From NCBI GenBank assembly GCA_002239025.1, contig MPNM01000004.1, forward strand, positions 1 through 64,000: a stretch of DNA of 64,000 bases, read 5' to 3'. Source of the stretch: Chloroflexi bacterium bin125 (GTDB lineage Bacteria > Chloroflexota > Dehalococcoidia > Bin125). Under the pieces are notes generated by a model that worked only from the letters and a program-made list of their open reading frames with translations, was not told where the DNA came from and ran no database searches. Both the position numbers and the translations under genes were made by a program. Shown here piece by piece: positions 17,340 through 26,190 of the stretch. How positions within the stretch are numbered: the first letter of the stretch is position 1; each line of letters begins with the position of its first letter.

Positions 17340-17527
17340 GTGAACGCGGATCTGCTTACCCTGCTCGTGCAGTTCTATGTTGGCCTAGACAGCGGCGCGA
17401 TTCCGAGAAAGCCGAATGGATGCTACTCACCAGAGCCGAGCCCGAAGTGCAGACGCGCTGGTTACGTCTGCTTGAGGAGATGCCGATGGGCGAAGTACGG
17501 GTGCCGGTCAGAGTCATCAATCCATAA
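17340..17527 (+). pseudogene. Possible frameshifted small gene upstream of the broken protease
   Basis: A GTG at 17340, preceded by GAAGGAA, opens a frame reading NADLLTLLVQFYVGLDSG. Around 17400 this frame loses protein character, while the neighbouring frame continues with SEKAEWMLLTRAEPEVQ and RWLRLLEE directly into the start of the protease relic at 17486. A single-base shift would join the two parts. I do not recognise the product. Small genes precede aspartic proteases elsewhere in this window (49085/49417), so this may be the remains of such a partner. Low confidence. Confidence 0.25.
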
Positions 17528-17845
17528 GAACCGACCCGTCACTGGGAGGGCGCCTTCCTTGTCGACAGCGGAGCCACAAGCTCCCATGTGCCGACAACAA
17601 TTCTGGAGTCCATCGGCATCCAGCCGACAGGCGTACGCGAGGTCTGGCTGGGCGACAGTCGTCCTATCCGACGTCTGATCAGCTTTGCCGGATTCACTGT
17701 CCTCGGCCAGACGGACTACGCCACAGTCTTCTTCGTCGGCGATGATGTTGAGCCGATTCTCGGCTTGACAGTGCTGGAATCCCTGGGTCTCCTCATCGAC
17801 CCGGCACGCGAGCGGCTGCTACTCGCCAGCGCGGCTACGGACTAG
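17486..17845 (+). pseudogene. Clan AA aspartic protease interrupted by an in-frame TAA
   Basis: From the ATG at 17486 the frame reads GEVRVPVRVINP, then TAA at 17525-17527, then EPTRHWEGAFLVDSGATSSHVP without any shift. VDSGATS is the catalytic Asp loop of retropepsin-like proteases and the remainder is a normal second half, ending with PILGLTVLESLGLLIDP. A GTG at 17588 could start a protein but it would lack the catalytic aspartate. The simplest reading is a nonsense mutation after 13 codons. The start MGE-(V/I)-x-V is shared with the intact paralogue at 14786. Confidence 0.72.
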
Positions 17846-17847
17846 AG

Positions 17848-18735
17848 TCAACCTGCGCGTCGCTTCAACGCGAATGCGGATGCTGAGAGTGTCAGCGCGC
17901 CGAAGCCGACAATTGCTACGAACGCCAGAATCACTCGCTCAGGATCCCAGCCGTTTCCGGCTGCCTCAGCGATCGCTGCTGCACTTCCACCGACATCCTC
18001 AACCGCTGCAGAAGCGGCAAAGTCACCGAGCACGATTTCCCGCATGCCTTCCATCATGTACGTGACCGGATTAACCGTCGCGATCCAACGCAGCCAATCG
18101 GAGAAGATCTCCCTCGGGACATATGCCGGCGCCATGAAGAGCAATGGGTAGAAGAGCATGAAGCTGGCCTGGGCCGCCTCGGCGCTGGCGGTTCGTAGTG
18201 CAATGAAGATACCGACGCCCGAATAAGCCACACCAAAGAGCCCAGCCATCAACAGCAGCACCAACACCCCACCTACACCTGCCACAACGCCCGAACCAAA
18301 GGTGAGCGCAACCGCGACAACAATGGAGCTGTACAGCACGGCACGCAACCCGTCTGCTGCAACTCGACCGAAGATGATCGACCACCTTGAAGCCGGCGTG
18401 AGCAGCAGCTTGTCGAAATATCCGCGCTGCAGATCCGAAACGATGGCAAACCCCGACGCGCTCGACGGCCCGGCAACGATCTGCAACACAGCCATCGGCA
18501 CCAGGAAGCCCAAATAGTTCGACACACCGAATCCACGATCAGCAAGGAACCCGAAGCCTGCGATCCCGACTGCCAGGAAGAAGTGCGGGATAAAGACGTT
18601 CGTGACCTCTATCCAAGGTTGCCGGAACCACGAGCGAACCGTCCTCCCCGCCAGACGACGTGAATGTCCGATTACTTGTAGTCGTCCAGTGTGAACAAGG
18701 CCATACGCCGGTGCGGTGTGTGTTGCGATTGCCAT
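17848..18735 (-). CDS. ABC-2 type transporter permease
   Basis: 295 aa with about six membrane segments. It starts with a cytoplasmic part carrying RTVRSWFRQPWIEVTNV, followed by the first membrane helices and the amphipathic segment ISDWLRWIATVNPVTYMMEGMRE that is the signature of ABC-2 permeases (DrrB, NodJ). It should form the channel of an exporter with the ATPase encoded just upstream. Its ATG overlaps the ATPase stop by one base (TGATG at 18737-18733), so the two are translationally coupled. The cargo is unknown: drugs, lipids or polysaccharides are all known for the family. Confidence 0.88.
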   Translation of the reverse strand: MAIATHTAPAYGLVHTGRLQVIGHSRRLAGRTVRSWFRQPWIEVTNVFIPHFFLAVGIAGFGFLADRGFGVSNYLGFLVPMAVLQIVAGPSSASGFAIVSDLQRGYFDKLLLTPASRWSIIFGRVAADGLRAVLYSSIVVAVALTFGSGVVAGVGGVLVLLLMAGLFGVAYSGVGIFIALRTASAEAAQASFMLFYPLLFMAPAYVPREIFSDWLRWIATVNPVTYMMEGMREIVLGDFAASAAVEDVGGSAAAIAEAAGNGWDPERVILAFVAIVGFGALTLSASAFALKRRAG

Positions 18736-19790
18736 CAGCGACTGCCGTCCGTCTCTACAGCTTGGCCTGTATCGTCCATGCGGTGGCCGGTTGCCTCAAG
18801 GAACACGTCGTCAAGCGTCGCATGGGAGAGTGTGAGGTGGTCAAAGCTGACGGCGATGTCGTCGAGAAGTCGCACAATCATCGGGAAGGCGTCTGTGCCG
18901 CTTTTCGTATACACAGAGACTTTGGAAACGCCGTCTCCCCTTGCGCTTTCGACAAGCGGCAACGCGTTGACCCGGTCAATCGCGTTCTGACGGTCTCCGG
19001 CCGTGACTTCGAAGGAAATCACGTCGTCAGAGACCGTGTCTTTGAGCGCCTGAGGGGTGTCCTGCAAGACGATTCGACCGGCGTCAAGAATGGCGATCTC
19101 GTCGCAAAGTTGATCGGCTTCTTCGAGATATTGCGTAGTCAGGAAGAAAGTGACACCGTCTACCAAGTTGAGACGACGGATGTATTCCCAGAGTCGCTGT
19201 CGGCTCAGAGGGTCCAGCCCCGTAGTCGGTTCGTCGAGAAAAACGATTGCGGGACCATGGACCAGAGCGGCTGCGAGGTCGATGCGCCGCTGCATGCCAC
19301 CGGAGTACTCGCCAACGCACCGATCCGCGTCACCCGACAAATTGATCACGTCGAGTAGATGCGAGATTCGATCCTCGATGAGTTCTCCTCGTACGTTGTA
19401 CAGCTGGGCCGAGAGGCGCAACAGTTCGCGGCCAGTTTGGAAGGGGTCAAGCCCAGCGTCCTGCAGCGCCACACCAATTGATTGGCGTACCGCGTCGGCT
19501 TCGCTGACCACATCGAACCCACCAACCTCCGCGGCCCCGGCAGTCGGCTTGAGCAAAGTAGTCAGCATCCTCACGGTGGTCGTTTTGCCCGACCCGTTCT
19601 CACCCAAGAAACCGAAGATCTGGCCAGTGGCGACCCGCAAGTCTATGCCGTTGACGGCATGCACTTCGCCATAGTGCATGGTTAAGCCATTGGCGACGAT
19701 CGCTATCTCCGAGCCTTCACCGGGAAGAGGGTCAGCGACAGTACTTCCAGAGCTGCGTTCGCGTCGAAAGAGATGAGTGAGTCGTGACAT
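18735..19790 (-). CDS. ABC transporter ATP-binding protein, DrrA-like
   Basis: 351 aa from the ATG at 19790; an upstream in-frame ATG at 19919 would add a Cys/His-rich stretch not seen in the family. Walker A GENGSGKTT, Q-loop after VALQDAG, signature YSGGMQRR, Walker B AIVFLDEPTTGLDPLS. The C-terminal 90 residues (VISFEVTAGDRQNAIDRV... DHLTLSHATLDDVFLEATG) are the regulatory tail typical of DrrA-type exporters. It works with the permease at 17848. The 225-bp spacer upstream (19791-20015) is comparatively A+T-rich around 19845-19920 and contains no gene that I can support. Confidence 0.88.
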   Translation of the reverse strand: MSRLTHLFRRERSSGSTVADPLPGEGSEIAIVANGLTMHYGEVHAVNGIDLRVATGQIFGFLGENGSGKTTTVRMLTTLLKPTAGAAEVGGFDVVSEADAVRQSIGVALQDAGLDPFQTGRELLRLSAQLYNVRGELIEDRISHLLDVINLSGDADRCVGEYSGGMQRRIDLAAALVHGPAIVFLDEPTTGLDPLSRQRLWEYIRRLNLVDGVTFFLTTQYLEEADQLCDEIAILDAGRIVLQDTPQALKDTVSDDVISFEVTAGDRQNAIDRVNALPLVESARGDGVSKVSVYTKSGTDAFPMIVRLLDDIAVSFDHLTLSHATLDDVFLEATGHRMDDTGQAVETDGSR

Positions 19791-20015
19791 GGGCACGAGC
19801 TTAGGAATTTCAGCAAACCTCGTTTGCAACCCATGCACCTTGGAATACGCAAGATGAGTACTACAATTTACATAAATGAGCCAATGAAAACTACTTTGCG
19901 CCTTTTGTCGGACACGCACGCTTGCTCGACCGAGCCCAAGGGGGCGTCGGCACCATACTCAACGAGATTCCCTTGGCGGAGTGTGGGAATAACGAAACTG
20001 GCTTCGTCGCCTCGC

Positions 20016-21020
20016 CTAGTCAGCCTCTTCGTTGAGCCACGACATCATGCCTCGGAGTTCGGCTCCGACTTCCTCTGATGGATGCCTCGCGGCCCGAGCT
20101 CGGAGCTTGTCGAAACCGGGACGGCCGGTCTGGTTTTCCATGATCCATTCGCGGGCGAAGGTGCCGTCCTGGATGTCGGAGAGGATCTGCTGCATCCTCT
20201 CCTTGACCGACGCATCCACGATGCGCGGGCCACGGGTCAGGTCGCCGTACTCGGCCGTGTCCGACACCGAGTATCGCATGTTGGCGAATCCGCCCTCGTA
20301 GATCAGGTCGACGATCAGCTTGACCTCGTGAATCGTCTCGAAGTACGCAGACTCAGGCTGGTATCCAGCCTCGACCAGCGTCTCGAATCCGGCCTGCATC
20401 AGGGCGGTCACACCGCCGCAAAGGACAGACTGCTCGCCGAACAGGTCGGTCTCGGTTTCCTCAAGGAAGGTCGTCTCGAGTACTCCTGCCCGCGTGCCGC
20501 CGATGCCCTTCGCGTAAGCCAGCGCGACCTCTTTGGCCGTCTCGGACGCATCCTGGTAGATGGCTAGCAGCGCGGGGACGCCGCCGCCTTCTTCAAACAC
20601 GCGGCGGACCAGGTGGCCGGGGCCCTTGGGCGCGATCATTGTCACGTCGACCTCAGGCGGCGGGGCGACCTGGTTGTAGTGAATTGCGAAGCCGTGAGCG
20701 AACATCAGCGTCTTGCCCTCGGTCATTGAGGGAGCGATGTGCTGGTCGTAGATCGACTTCTGCACGTGGTCGGGCGTCAGCACCATGACAATGTCGGCTG
20801 CGGCAGCCGCGTCGGCGACCGTGTCGACCTGGAGGCCAGAGTCCTGCACCTTGGTCCAGCTACGCGAACCGGGGTAGAGGCCGACAATCACGTCGCAGCC
20901 GGAATCGCGCAGGTTCAGCGCGTGCGCGTGACCCTGCGATCCGAAGCCGATCACGGCAATCTTCTTGTCCTTGAGCAGATCAAGGTCGGCGTCCTGGTCG
21001 TAGTACATCTGGGCGGGCAT
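20016..21020 (-). CDS. ilvC: Ketol-acid reductoisomerase
   Basis: 334 aa, a class I enzyme. It isomerises and reduces 2-acetolactate (or 2-aceto-2-hydroxybutyrate) to the dihydroxy acid in valine and isoleucine synthesis, using NADPH and two magnesium ions. The Rossmann motif is [15 protein letters not shown], with the cofactor-specificity loop GLYPGSRSW. The C-terminal knotted domain shows the acidic metal ligands within [11 protein letters not shown] and the segment [18 protein letters not shown]. It is the last gene of ilvB-ilvN-ilvC, 80 bp after ilvN. Confidence 0.96.
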   Translation of the reverse strand: MPAQMYYDQDADLDLLKDKKIAVIGFGSQGHAHALNLRDSGCDVIVGLYPGSRSWTKVQDSGLQVDTVADAAAAADIVMVLTPDHVQKSIYDQHIAPSMTEGKTLMFAHGFAIHYNQVAPPPEVDVTMIAPKGPGHLVRRVFEEGGGVPALLAIYQDASETAKEVALAYAKGIGGTRAGVLETTFLEETETDLFGEQSVLCGGVTALMQAGFETLVEAGYQPESAYFETIHEVKLIVDLIYEGGFANMRYSVSDTAEYGDLTRGPRIVDASVKERMQQILSDIQDGTFAREWIMENQTGRPGFDKLRARAARHPSEEVGAELRGMMSWLNEEAD

Positions 21021-21100
21021 ACAGGTCTCCTGCAGGTTGAGATTTCAGATTCAGGTGTTCTCGCCTGAGTGTAGGCGTGGATCTCAGTTCAGAGTGTTCG

Positions 21101-21688
21101 TCAGTCGCTGGCGAAGGGCAGGGCGCCCTCCGGCCGCCGACCGAGCATGGCCCGAATCGCAGCGGCTGCCTGTTGCGAGTCGGAAATCGCCGGCGGTTTA
21201 GTCGTGGTGAGACCGCGCCGCATGGCCACGCGACCGGTTCTGACCATCTCGAGGACGCCGAACTGTTCGAACATCCTGACGGCAGCATCGACTTTGCCCT
21301 CGTCGCCGAGCACCTGGACGATCAACGCCTCAGCGTGGACATCAACCACATCGGCGCGGAAGACCTCGACGACATCGAGCACTTCGCGGCGGTTGAAGTT
21401 GGTCGCCGAGACTTTGATCAGCGCGAGCTCACGGTCGACCATCGGCGTGTAGGTGATGTCCTGGACAGAGATCACGTCGATCAGCTTGAATAGCTGGCGG
21501 CAGACCTGGTCGACCTGGTGATCGTCGCCGTCGACGACGATCGTCATCCGGCTCAGGCCCGGCTCTTCGCAGTGGCCGACGGTCAGCGACTCGATATTGA
21601 AGCCACGGCGTCGGAACAGCGATGCGACACGGGCCAGGACGCCCGGCCGGTCCTCAACGTGGGCAACGATGGTATTACGGGAAGCCAT
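21101..21688 (-). CDS. ilvN: Acetolactate synthase small (regulatory) subunit
   Basis: 195 aa. The N-terminal ACT domain (NTIVAHVEDRPGVLARVASLFRRRGFNIESL) binds valine and gives feedback control; a second ACT-like half follows (about 80-160) with DVHAEALIVQVLG. It activates and regulates the catalytic subunit encoded 46 bp upstream. The C-terminus is slightly longer than usual (RGLTTTKPPAI... RRPEGALPFASD). Some genomes call this gene ilvH. Confidence 0.94.
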   Translation of the reverse strand: MASRNTIVAHVEDRPGVLARVASLFRRRGFNIESLTVGHCEEPGLSRMTIVVDGDDHQVDQVCRQLFKLIDVISVQDITYTPMVDRELALIKVSATNFNRREVLDVVEVFRADVVDVHAEALIVQVLGDEGKVDAAVRMFEQFGVLEMVRTGRVAMRRGLTTTKPPAISDSQQAAAAIRAMLGRRPEGALPFASD

Positions 21689-21734
21689 TCGTCCGAACCC
21701 TTCTAGGTCAGGTTCTCAGTCGTTCCTGTTGGCG

Positions 21735-23414
21735 TTAGATTTCTTCGGCGGACTCGATCGTCTCCGACAAGGCGGCGCCGGCCGGCACCATCGGCCAGAC
21801 ATTTTCGTCGCGCTCGAGCTGGTAGTCGATCACGACTGGTCCGTCATAGCCTTCGAGGTCGCGGAACAGTTGGGTCGCTTCGGCGCGCGTGGATACGCGG
21901 ATGCCCTTGATTCCATACGCCTCGGCGAGTTTGACGAAGTCGGGCTGCCCGAGGTCCACCGAGTGGTAGTTCTCCTCGTAGAAGAGCTCTTGCCACTGCC
22001 GGACCATGCCGAGGAAACCGTTGTTGAAGATGGCGAAGCGAACCGGCAAGTTGTGATCGGCGACCGTCTGCAACTCCTGGGAGGTCATCTGGAAGCCGCC
22101 GTCGCCGCAGAGCGACCAGATCGGCTCCTTCTGCGCAAACTGTGCGCCCATTGCCGCCGGAACCTCGTAGCCCATCGTGCCCAGTCCACCCGAGGTGACC
22201 CACTGTCGAGCCCTGGTGTACGGGTAGTACTGCGCGCCCCACATCTGGTGCTGTCCGACGCCGGTGACGATTGTCGCCTGGCCCTCGGTCGCCTCGGCCA
22301 GCGCTCGCACCAGCCAGGGACCACCGAGTCCGGTGCCCTCTTCGATGTAGTCGGTCGGATGCTGATCCATGATCTGATTGATCTCGGCCCGCCACTCCGG
22401 ATGCGTGGCCGGTTCGAGCTGTGGAATCAGCCGGGTGAGCGTCTCCTTGACGTCGCCGTTAACCGGCGCGTGAGTCTTGAAGTTCTTGCCGATTTCGGCT
22501 GGGTCAATGTCGATGTGGACGATCTTCGCCGTCGGATTGAAGTCGCTAAACCGACCCATGGCACGGTCGTCAAAACGCATGCCGATGCCGATCACAACAT
22601 CTGCCTTGTCGGCGGCCATGTTGGCATAGAAGTGCCCGTGCATTCCGAGGAAGCCGTAGGACAACTCGTGGTCTTCGGGCATACCGGAGATACCCAGCAG
22701 CGTCGTCAACACCGGCGTGTCGGAGCGCTCGGCAAACTCGATCAACTCGTCCTGTGCTTCCGACTGAACCACGCCGTGACCGGCGATCACGATCGGCTTT
22801 TTCGCCGCATTGATGATCTCAGCAGCCTTGTCCACTTCCTCCTCACGCGGGACATCCATGATCGGGTAGCCGCGCAGCGAGACGCCCTGGGGATAACCAT
22901 CCCACTCGGCCTCTTCGATGAATACATCCTTGGGAATGTCGACCAGGACCGGACCCTTGCGGCCTGTCGAGGCGATGTGGAACGCTTCCTTGACCGCCGG
23001 AGCAATCTCGGAGGCGCGCATCAGCAGGTAGTTGTGCTTGGTAATTGGCAGCGTGATACCGGTGATGTCGGCTTCCTGGAAGCCGTCGCGACCGATCAGA
23101 TCGCGCGCGACGTTCCCGGTCAACACCACCATGGGCACGGAGTCCATGTAGGCGGTGGTGATACCAGTGACGAGATTGGTCGCGCCGGGACCTGAGGTGG
23201 CCAGGCATACGCCGGTGCGTCCGGCGACGCGAGCGTAACCGTCGGCGGCGTGTGCGGCGGCCTGCTCGTGGCGGACGAGGACGTGTTTGATGTCGGGATA
23301 CTCGCCCAACGTGTTGTAAAGAGGCAAGACCACGCCGCCGGGGTAGCCGAAGAAGACCTCGACTCCCTCCGCGCGCAGGCACTCCATCAAGATTCGGGCG
23401 CCGGTCAGACGCAT
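21735..23414 (-). CDS. ilvB: Acetolactate synthase large (catalytic) subunit
   Basis: 559 aa, standard length. It joins two pyruvates (or pyruvate and 2-oxobutyrate) using TPP, FAD and magnesium, the first common step of branched-chain amino acid synthesis. Visible features are the TPP-activating glutamate region VRHEQAAAHAADGYARV, the FAD/middle domain with GIGMRFDDRAMG, and the TPP-Mg motif GDGGFQMTSQEL with FAIFNNG. It heads the ilvB-ilvN-ilvC operon on the minus strand, with an unusually long 325-bp spacer upstream. Confidence 0.96.
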   Translation of the reverse strand: MRLTGARILMECLRAEGVEVFFGYPGGVVLPLYNTLGEYPDIKHVLVRHEQAAAHAADGYARVAGRTGVCLATSGPGATNLVTGITTAYMDSVPMVVLTGNVARDLIGRDGFQEADITGITLPITKHNYLLMRASEIAPAVKEAFHIASTGRKGPVLVDIPKDVFIEEAEWDGYPQGVSLRGYPIMDVPREEEVDKAAEIINAAKKPIVIAGHGVVQSEAQDELIEFAERSDTPVLTTLLGISGMPEDHELSYGFLGMHGHFYANMAADKADVVIGIGMRFDDRAMGRFSDFNPTAKIVHIDIDPAEIGKNFKTHAPVNGDVKETLTRLIPQLEPATHPEWRAEINQIMDQHPTDYIEEGTGLGGPWLVRALAEATEGQATIVTGVGQHQMWGAQYYPYTRARQWVTSGGLGTMGYEVPAAMGAQFAQKEPIWSLCGDGGFQMTSQELQTVADHNLPVRFAIFNNGFLGMVRQWQELFYEENYHSVDLGQPDFVKLAEAYGIKGIRVSTRAEATQLFRDLEGYDGPVVIDYQLERDENVWPMVPAGAALSETIESAEEI

Positions 23415-23739
23415 GGCAGTCTCCTCAACCGTGGCTCGGCGCTATCTCCGAGCGTTGTCGACTCATTCATCATGTCGTGTGGTTAGTCGCGATGGTTCGG
23501 CGGTTGCGATGGGGTCAGAGGCGGCGGCGCTGGTTCCGTGGCTGTTCCTCGTGCGCCGAATCACTCAGGCGCGGAACGCTAGGCCGCCGGCTACAGCAAC
23601 CTGTACCCAGCGCACACGCTGCGTAATCAGGCCTGAAACCGTGGGGCGTCCAGATTCACTCGATGGCAATGGCGCGCACGTTGTCATGATTGACCATGAC
23701 TCTACTAGCTGGCTCTCATTACGTCTGTTACCGCAATGA
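23415..23739 (-). promoter_or_regulatory. Leader/promoter region of the ilvBNC operon (no gene supported)
   Basis: This 325-bp spacer lies between the end of the gene at 23740 and the ilvB start. On the minus strand there is a 13-codon open frame from an ATG at about 23697, encoding MVNHDNVRAIAIE, followed by a G+C-rich stretch with several possible short hairpins (about 23520-23640). Branched-chain operons are often controlled by leader-peptide attenuation, and this frame has two Val and two Ile codons. That is far fewer than classical leaders, so a regulatory role is only a possibility. Confidence 0.25.
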
Positions 23740-24387
23740 TCACGATCTCGCTTTGGCGCCCTCGATCACCTGGAGTTCGTAGGCTTGCTCGATCTCTGGG
23801 TAGTCGTAGTAGCGCTCACGCAGCAACTTGTTCATGTCGCGCGGCGGGAAGAATCGGCGTGCCCACTCGGTGTCCTCTGCCAATTCGTTCGGCTCACCGG
23901 CTTCAGCCATCACGACCATTTCGTAACGGCGCGATCCCACCTCAACCTGATCCTGCAACTCTCGCGCCGTCATTTGGACACGCGTGTGCTGCGACCACTC
24001 GACGATCGGCACCTGCCAGGTGTCCGCTACGACCGCGGAAATCGTCTGCGTCAGAGCAGCGCGTCGAGCGTCCTGATCCAGTTCCGGATCCAGTGGTTCG
24101 GGCCGCGGGTCGATGTCGAACTCAAGAATCGGCAGCACCCAGGGCTGGTGCCGGTCGCCATGCCGAACGGCCAGGCAGCGTTCGCCACGCCTGATCACCA
24201 GGAAGATGCGTTCGACCAGATCGGGCTCGGGCAACTCTTCGGTCTGGTCGCGGTACTGCAGGTAGACGTCGTCGACCAGCTTCTCCTGCCGCCAGATCTT
24301 GCGCCGCGGCTTGGGGATGTGTTTCATCACCTCGGCAGGATCCATCTCTCCCATACCGCCGCCGAGCGGGTGTTCGCCAAATGCCAT
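23740..24387 (-). CDS. Conserved-looking protein of unknown function, possibly a degenerate Nudix-like fold
   Basis: 215 aa from the ATG at 24387 (GAGGACAAGCAC upstream); the frame is open further up but this would overlap the hydrolase at 24423. The N-terminus is Gly/Met-rich (GGGMGEMDPAEVM). Residues from about 50 on read VERIFLVIRRGERCLAV, then VLPILEFDID and a helix RRAALTQTISAVVADTW. This order recalls Nudix proteins, but the catalytic Nudix box with its REUxEE motif is absent, so I would not assign an activity. It is 35 bp downstream of the metallo-beta-lactamase gene on the same strand and probably cotranscribed. Confidence 0.6.
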   Translation of the reverse strand: MAFGEHPLGGGMGEMDPAEVMKHIPKPRRKIWRQEKLVDDVYLQYRDQTEELPEPDLVERIFLVIRRGERCLAVRHGDRHQPWVLPILEFDIDPRPEPLDPELDQDARRAALTQTISAVVADTWQVPIVEWSQHTRVQMTARELQDQVEVGSRRYEMVVMAEAGEPNELAEDTEWARRFFPPRDMNKLLRERYYDYPEIEQAYELQVIEGAKARS

Positions 24388-24422
24388 GTGCTTGTCCTCG
24401 TACGCTCTCTTGAATTGCTTCC

Positions 24423-25328
24423 CTAGTCGGTCCCAACTGCGTCCCGAAGTTCGGCCACGGCGTGCGGCTCTTCCGAGGTCCACACATTGCGACCGCGCTC
24501 TCCGGCGCTCATTCGACCGACACCCGGAAACGGGTTATGTACAGCTACCAGCAGTGAACGATTCTTGATCGCATCGGCGATCAAGCGCTTCTTGGTCTCC
24601 AGGTTGATCAATGGCAAGACGTCAAACGCCGACAACCAGGCGACGCGCTCAAGTTGCACCTGATGCTGGATCATGTCGCCGAGATAGACAGCCGACTCTC
24701 CGCCGTTGGCGATCACCACCGAAGCATGCTCGGCAGTGTGGCCTGGCGTCTCGATGACGGTGATATCTGAGGTGACCTGCGTCTCGCCATCAATGAAATC
24801 GATCTGTCCAGCCGCCTCGACCGGCAGCAGATTCTCGGGCAGATAAGTTGCGCGGGTGCGTTCGTTGGGGTGCATCGCGTCTTCCCATTCGCCGCGCTGG
24901 ATGTAGTAGCGAGCATTGGGGAATGTGACAGCGAGTTCGCCGTCGCCGCGTTCAATCGTGTTCCAGCCGGTGTGATCATTGTGCAGATGCGTATTGATCA
25001 CGATGTCAACATCGGCCGGCTGCACACCGTTGCGGGCCAGGTCGTCGATCAGCTTGCCATGATCGGGCTCCCAGCCACGACGCCGGGTTTGCTCGAAGTC
25101 TTTGTTGCCCTGTCCGGTTTCGATCAGCACAGTCTTACCGTCGGATTCGAGCAAGAGGCAGTTCAGAGCTAGCGGGATCTGATTGAGATCGTTGGTCTCG
25201 CCGGTCACACGTTGCCACATGACCTTGGGCACGAGCCCAAAGACGGCTCCGGCATCGAGCCAGATCACGCCGTCCGAGAGCACGCGCACCTCGCGCGATC
25301 CCACCCGATAGATTGGCGTTGCACTCAT
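24423..25328 (-). CDS. MBL-fold metallo-hydrolase (lactonase-like)
   Basis: 301 aa. The zinc motif is HLHNDH (residues 114-119 in INTHLHNDHTGW), with further ligands in ETPGHTAEH and the late histidine in VAVHNPFPG. The arrangement of an N-terminal strand pair, SDGVIWLDAGAVFGLVP, and the ALNCLLLESDGKTVLIETGQG segment matches the AiiA/lactonase-like and related metallo-beta-lactamase hydrolases. The substrate could be a lactone or another ester. It is divergent from the thioesterase gene across 66 bp. Confidence 0.86.
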   Translation of the reverse strand: MSATPIYRVGSREVRVLSDGVIWLDAGAVFGLVPKVMWQRVTGETNDLNQIPLALNCLLLESDGKTVLIETGQGNKDFEQTRRRGWEPDHGKLIDDLARNGVQPADVDIVINTHLHNDHTGWNTIERGDGELAVTFPNARYYIQRGEWEDAMHPNERTRATYLPENLLPVEAAGQIDFIDGETQVTSDITVIETPGHTAEHASVVIANGGESAVYLGDMIQHQVQLERVAWLSAFDVLPLINLETKKRLIADAIKNRSLLVAVHNPFPGVGRMSAGERGRNVWTSEEPHAVAELRDAVGTD

Positions 25329-25394
25329 GGCGTGACGTTATCACCACCCGCGGTTTTGGTTCACTCAATGCCGCTGAATCGGAAGGATCGGCCG

Positions 25395-25808
25395 ATGACC
25401 GACGCACCAGGCCTGGATACGGAACCGTTCCGACAAGGGTTTCGAGGGCTGCTGCCGGAGCACCTGGGCGTTCGTCTCGCGTCGGTCGCACCCGACCTTG
25501 TCGTCGCCGAGATCGAGGTCACGCGAAATCTCTGCACGGCCCCAGGCCTGATGCACGGCGGAGCGATCATGGCCTTCGCCGACACCCTCGGAGCGGTCGG
25601 CACCAGCGCCAACTTGCCACCAGGTGCCGGTACGACGACGATCGAGTCAAAGACAAACTTCTTCCGAGGCGGAGTCGAAGGGACCACCCTGAGAGGCGAA
25701 TGCCGCCCGATGCATCGGGGCCGTCGCACGCAAGTCTGGCAGACGACAATCTTGAATCCGGATGGCAAACTGGTCGCCCAGGTGACGCAAACCCAGATGG
25801 TGCTGTGA
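25395..25808 (+). CDS. PaaI-type hotdog thioesterase
   Basis: 137 aa from the ATG at 25395 (GGAAGG at 25381-25386). The core pattern GLMHGGAIMAFADTLGAV carries the hotdog helix with the catalytic acidic residue in the FAD position and the HGG turn, and the closing strands are TTTIESKTNFFRG and VWQTTILNPDGKLVAQVTQTQ. The family hydrolyses aryl- or acyl-CoA thioesters to free acid and CoA, for example during phenylacetate or menaquinone metabolism. The substrate is unknown here. Confidence 0.86.
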   Translation: MTDAPGLDTEPFRQGFRGLLPEHLGVRLASVAPDLVVAEIEVTRNLCTAPGLMHGGAIMAFADTLGAVGTSANLPPGAGTTTIESKTNFFRGGVEGTTLRGECRPMHRGRRTQVWQTTILNPDGKLVAQVTQTQMVL

Positions 25809-25830
25809 AGAATCTGCGTAAACTGAACTC

Positions 25831-26190
25831 ATGGAACACACGACCAAACGATGCAAGAAGCACGCCGAGACTACTGAGTACCCCGAGCGGTCAGTGAGTC
25901 TCGACGCCGCGCTGGTCGATTCTGTCGAAGAACACGCGCAAGCACTGGGGATCTCTCTCGAGGTTTACGTCACTAATGCTCTCGGAGCTCGTCTCCAGGA
26001 AGATCCGCTCCCTGAGGAACAGCGAAGGATTGACGAATTCCTGGCAGAACCGGGGCGCAGGGAGTGGCTTGAGCACTGGAGGGTGAAGAACGCGCTAAAG
26101 GATCCGCCCACAATGGCCGATATCGCCGCCGCCCACAAGGCCGAAGACCGCGAGTCCCGTTACGAGTACCTACAGCAAAAGTACTCGTAG
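25831..26190 (+). CDS. Antitoxin of a VapBC-like pair
   Basis: 119 aa. A Lys/Arg/His-rich start (EHTTKRCKKHAETT) is followed by SVSLDAALVDSVEEHAQALG and a helix YVTNALGARL, which fits a ribbon-helix-helix DNA-binding unit. The long, charged, helical C-terminus (RRIDEFLAEPGRREWLEHWR) would wrap the toxin. It overlaps the PIN toxin start by one base, so the pair is coupled. The N-terminal extension is unusual for small VapB-like antitoxins. Confidence 0.7.
   Translation: MEHTTKRCKKHAETTEYPERSVSLDAALVDSVEEHAQALGISLEVYVTNALGARLQEDPLPEEQRRIDEFLAEPGRREWLEHWRVKNALKDPPTMADIAAAHKAEDRESRYEYLQQKYS

Noticed and set aside
17525-17527. Stop-codon recoding in the aspartic protease relic
   Set aside because: Also TAA, and the upstream region shows a second lesion, so this is decay.
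21597-23195. 532-codon open frame antisense to ilvB/ilvN
   Set aside because: Opposite strand of two unmistakable genes; translation is rich in Arg/His/Asp and Val without domain features.
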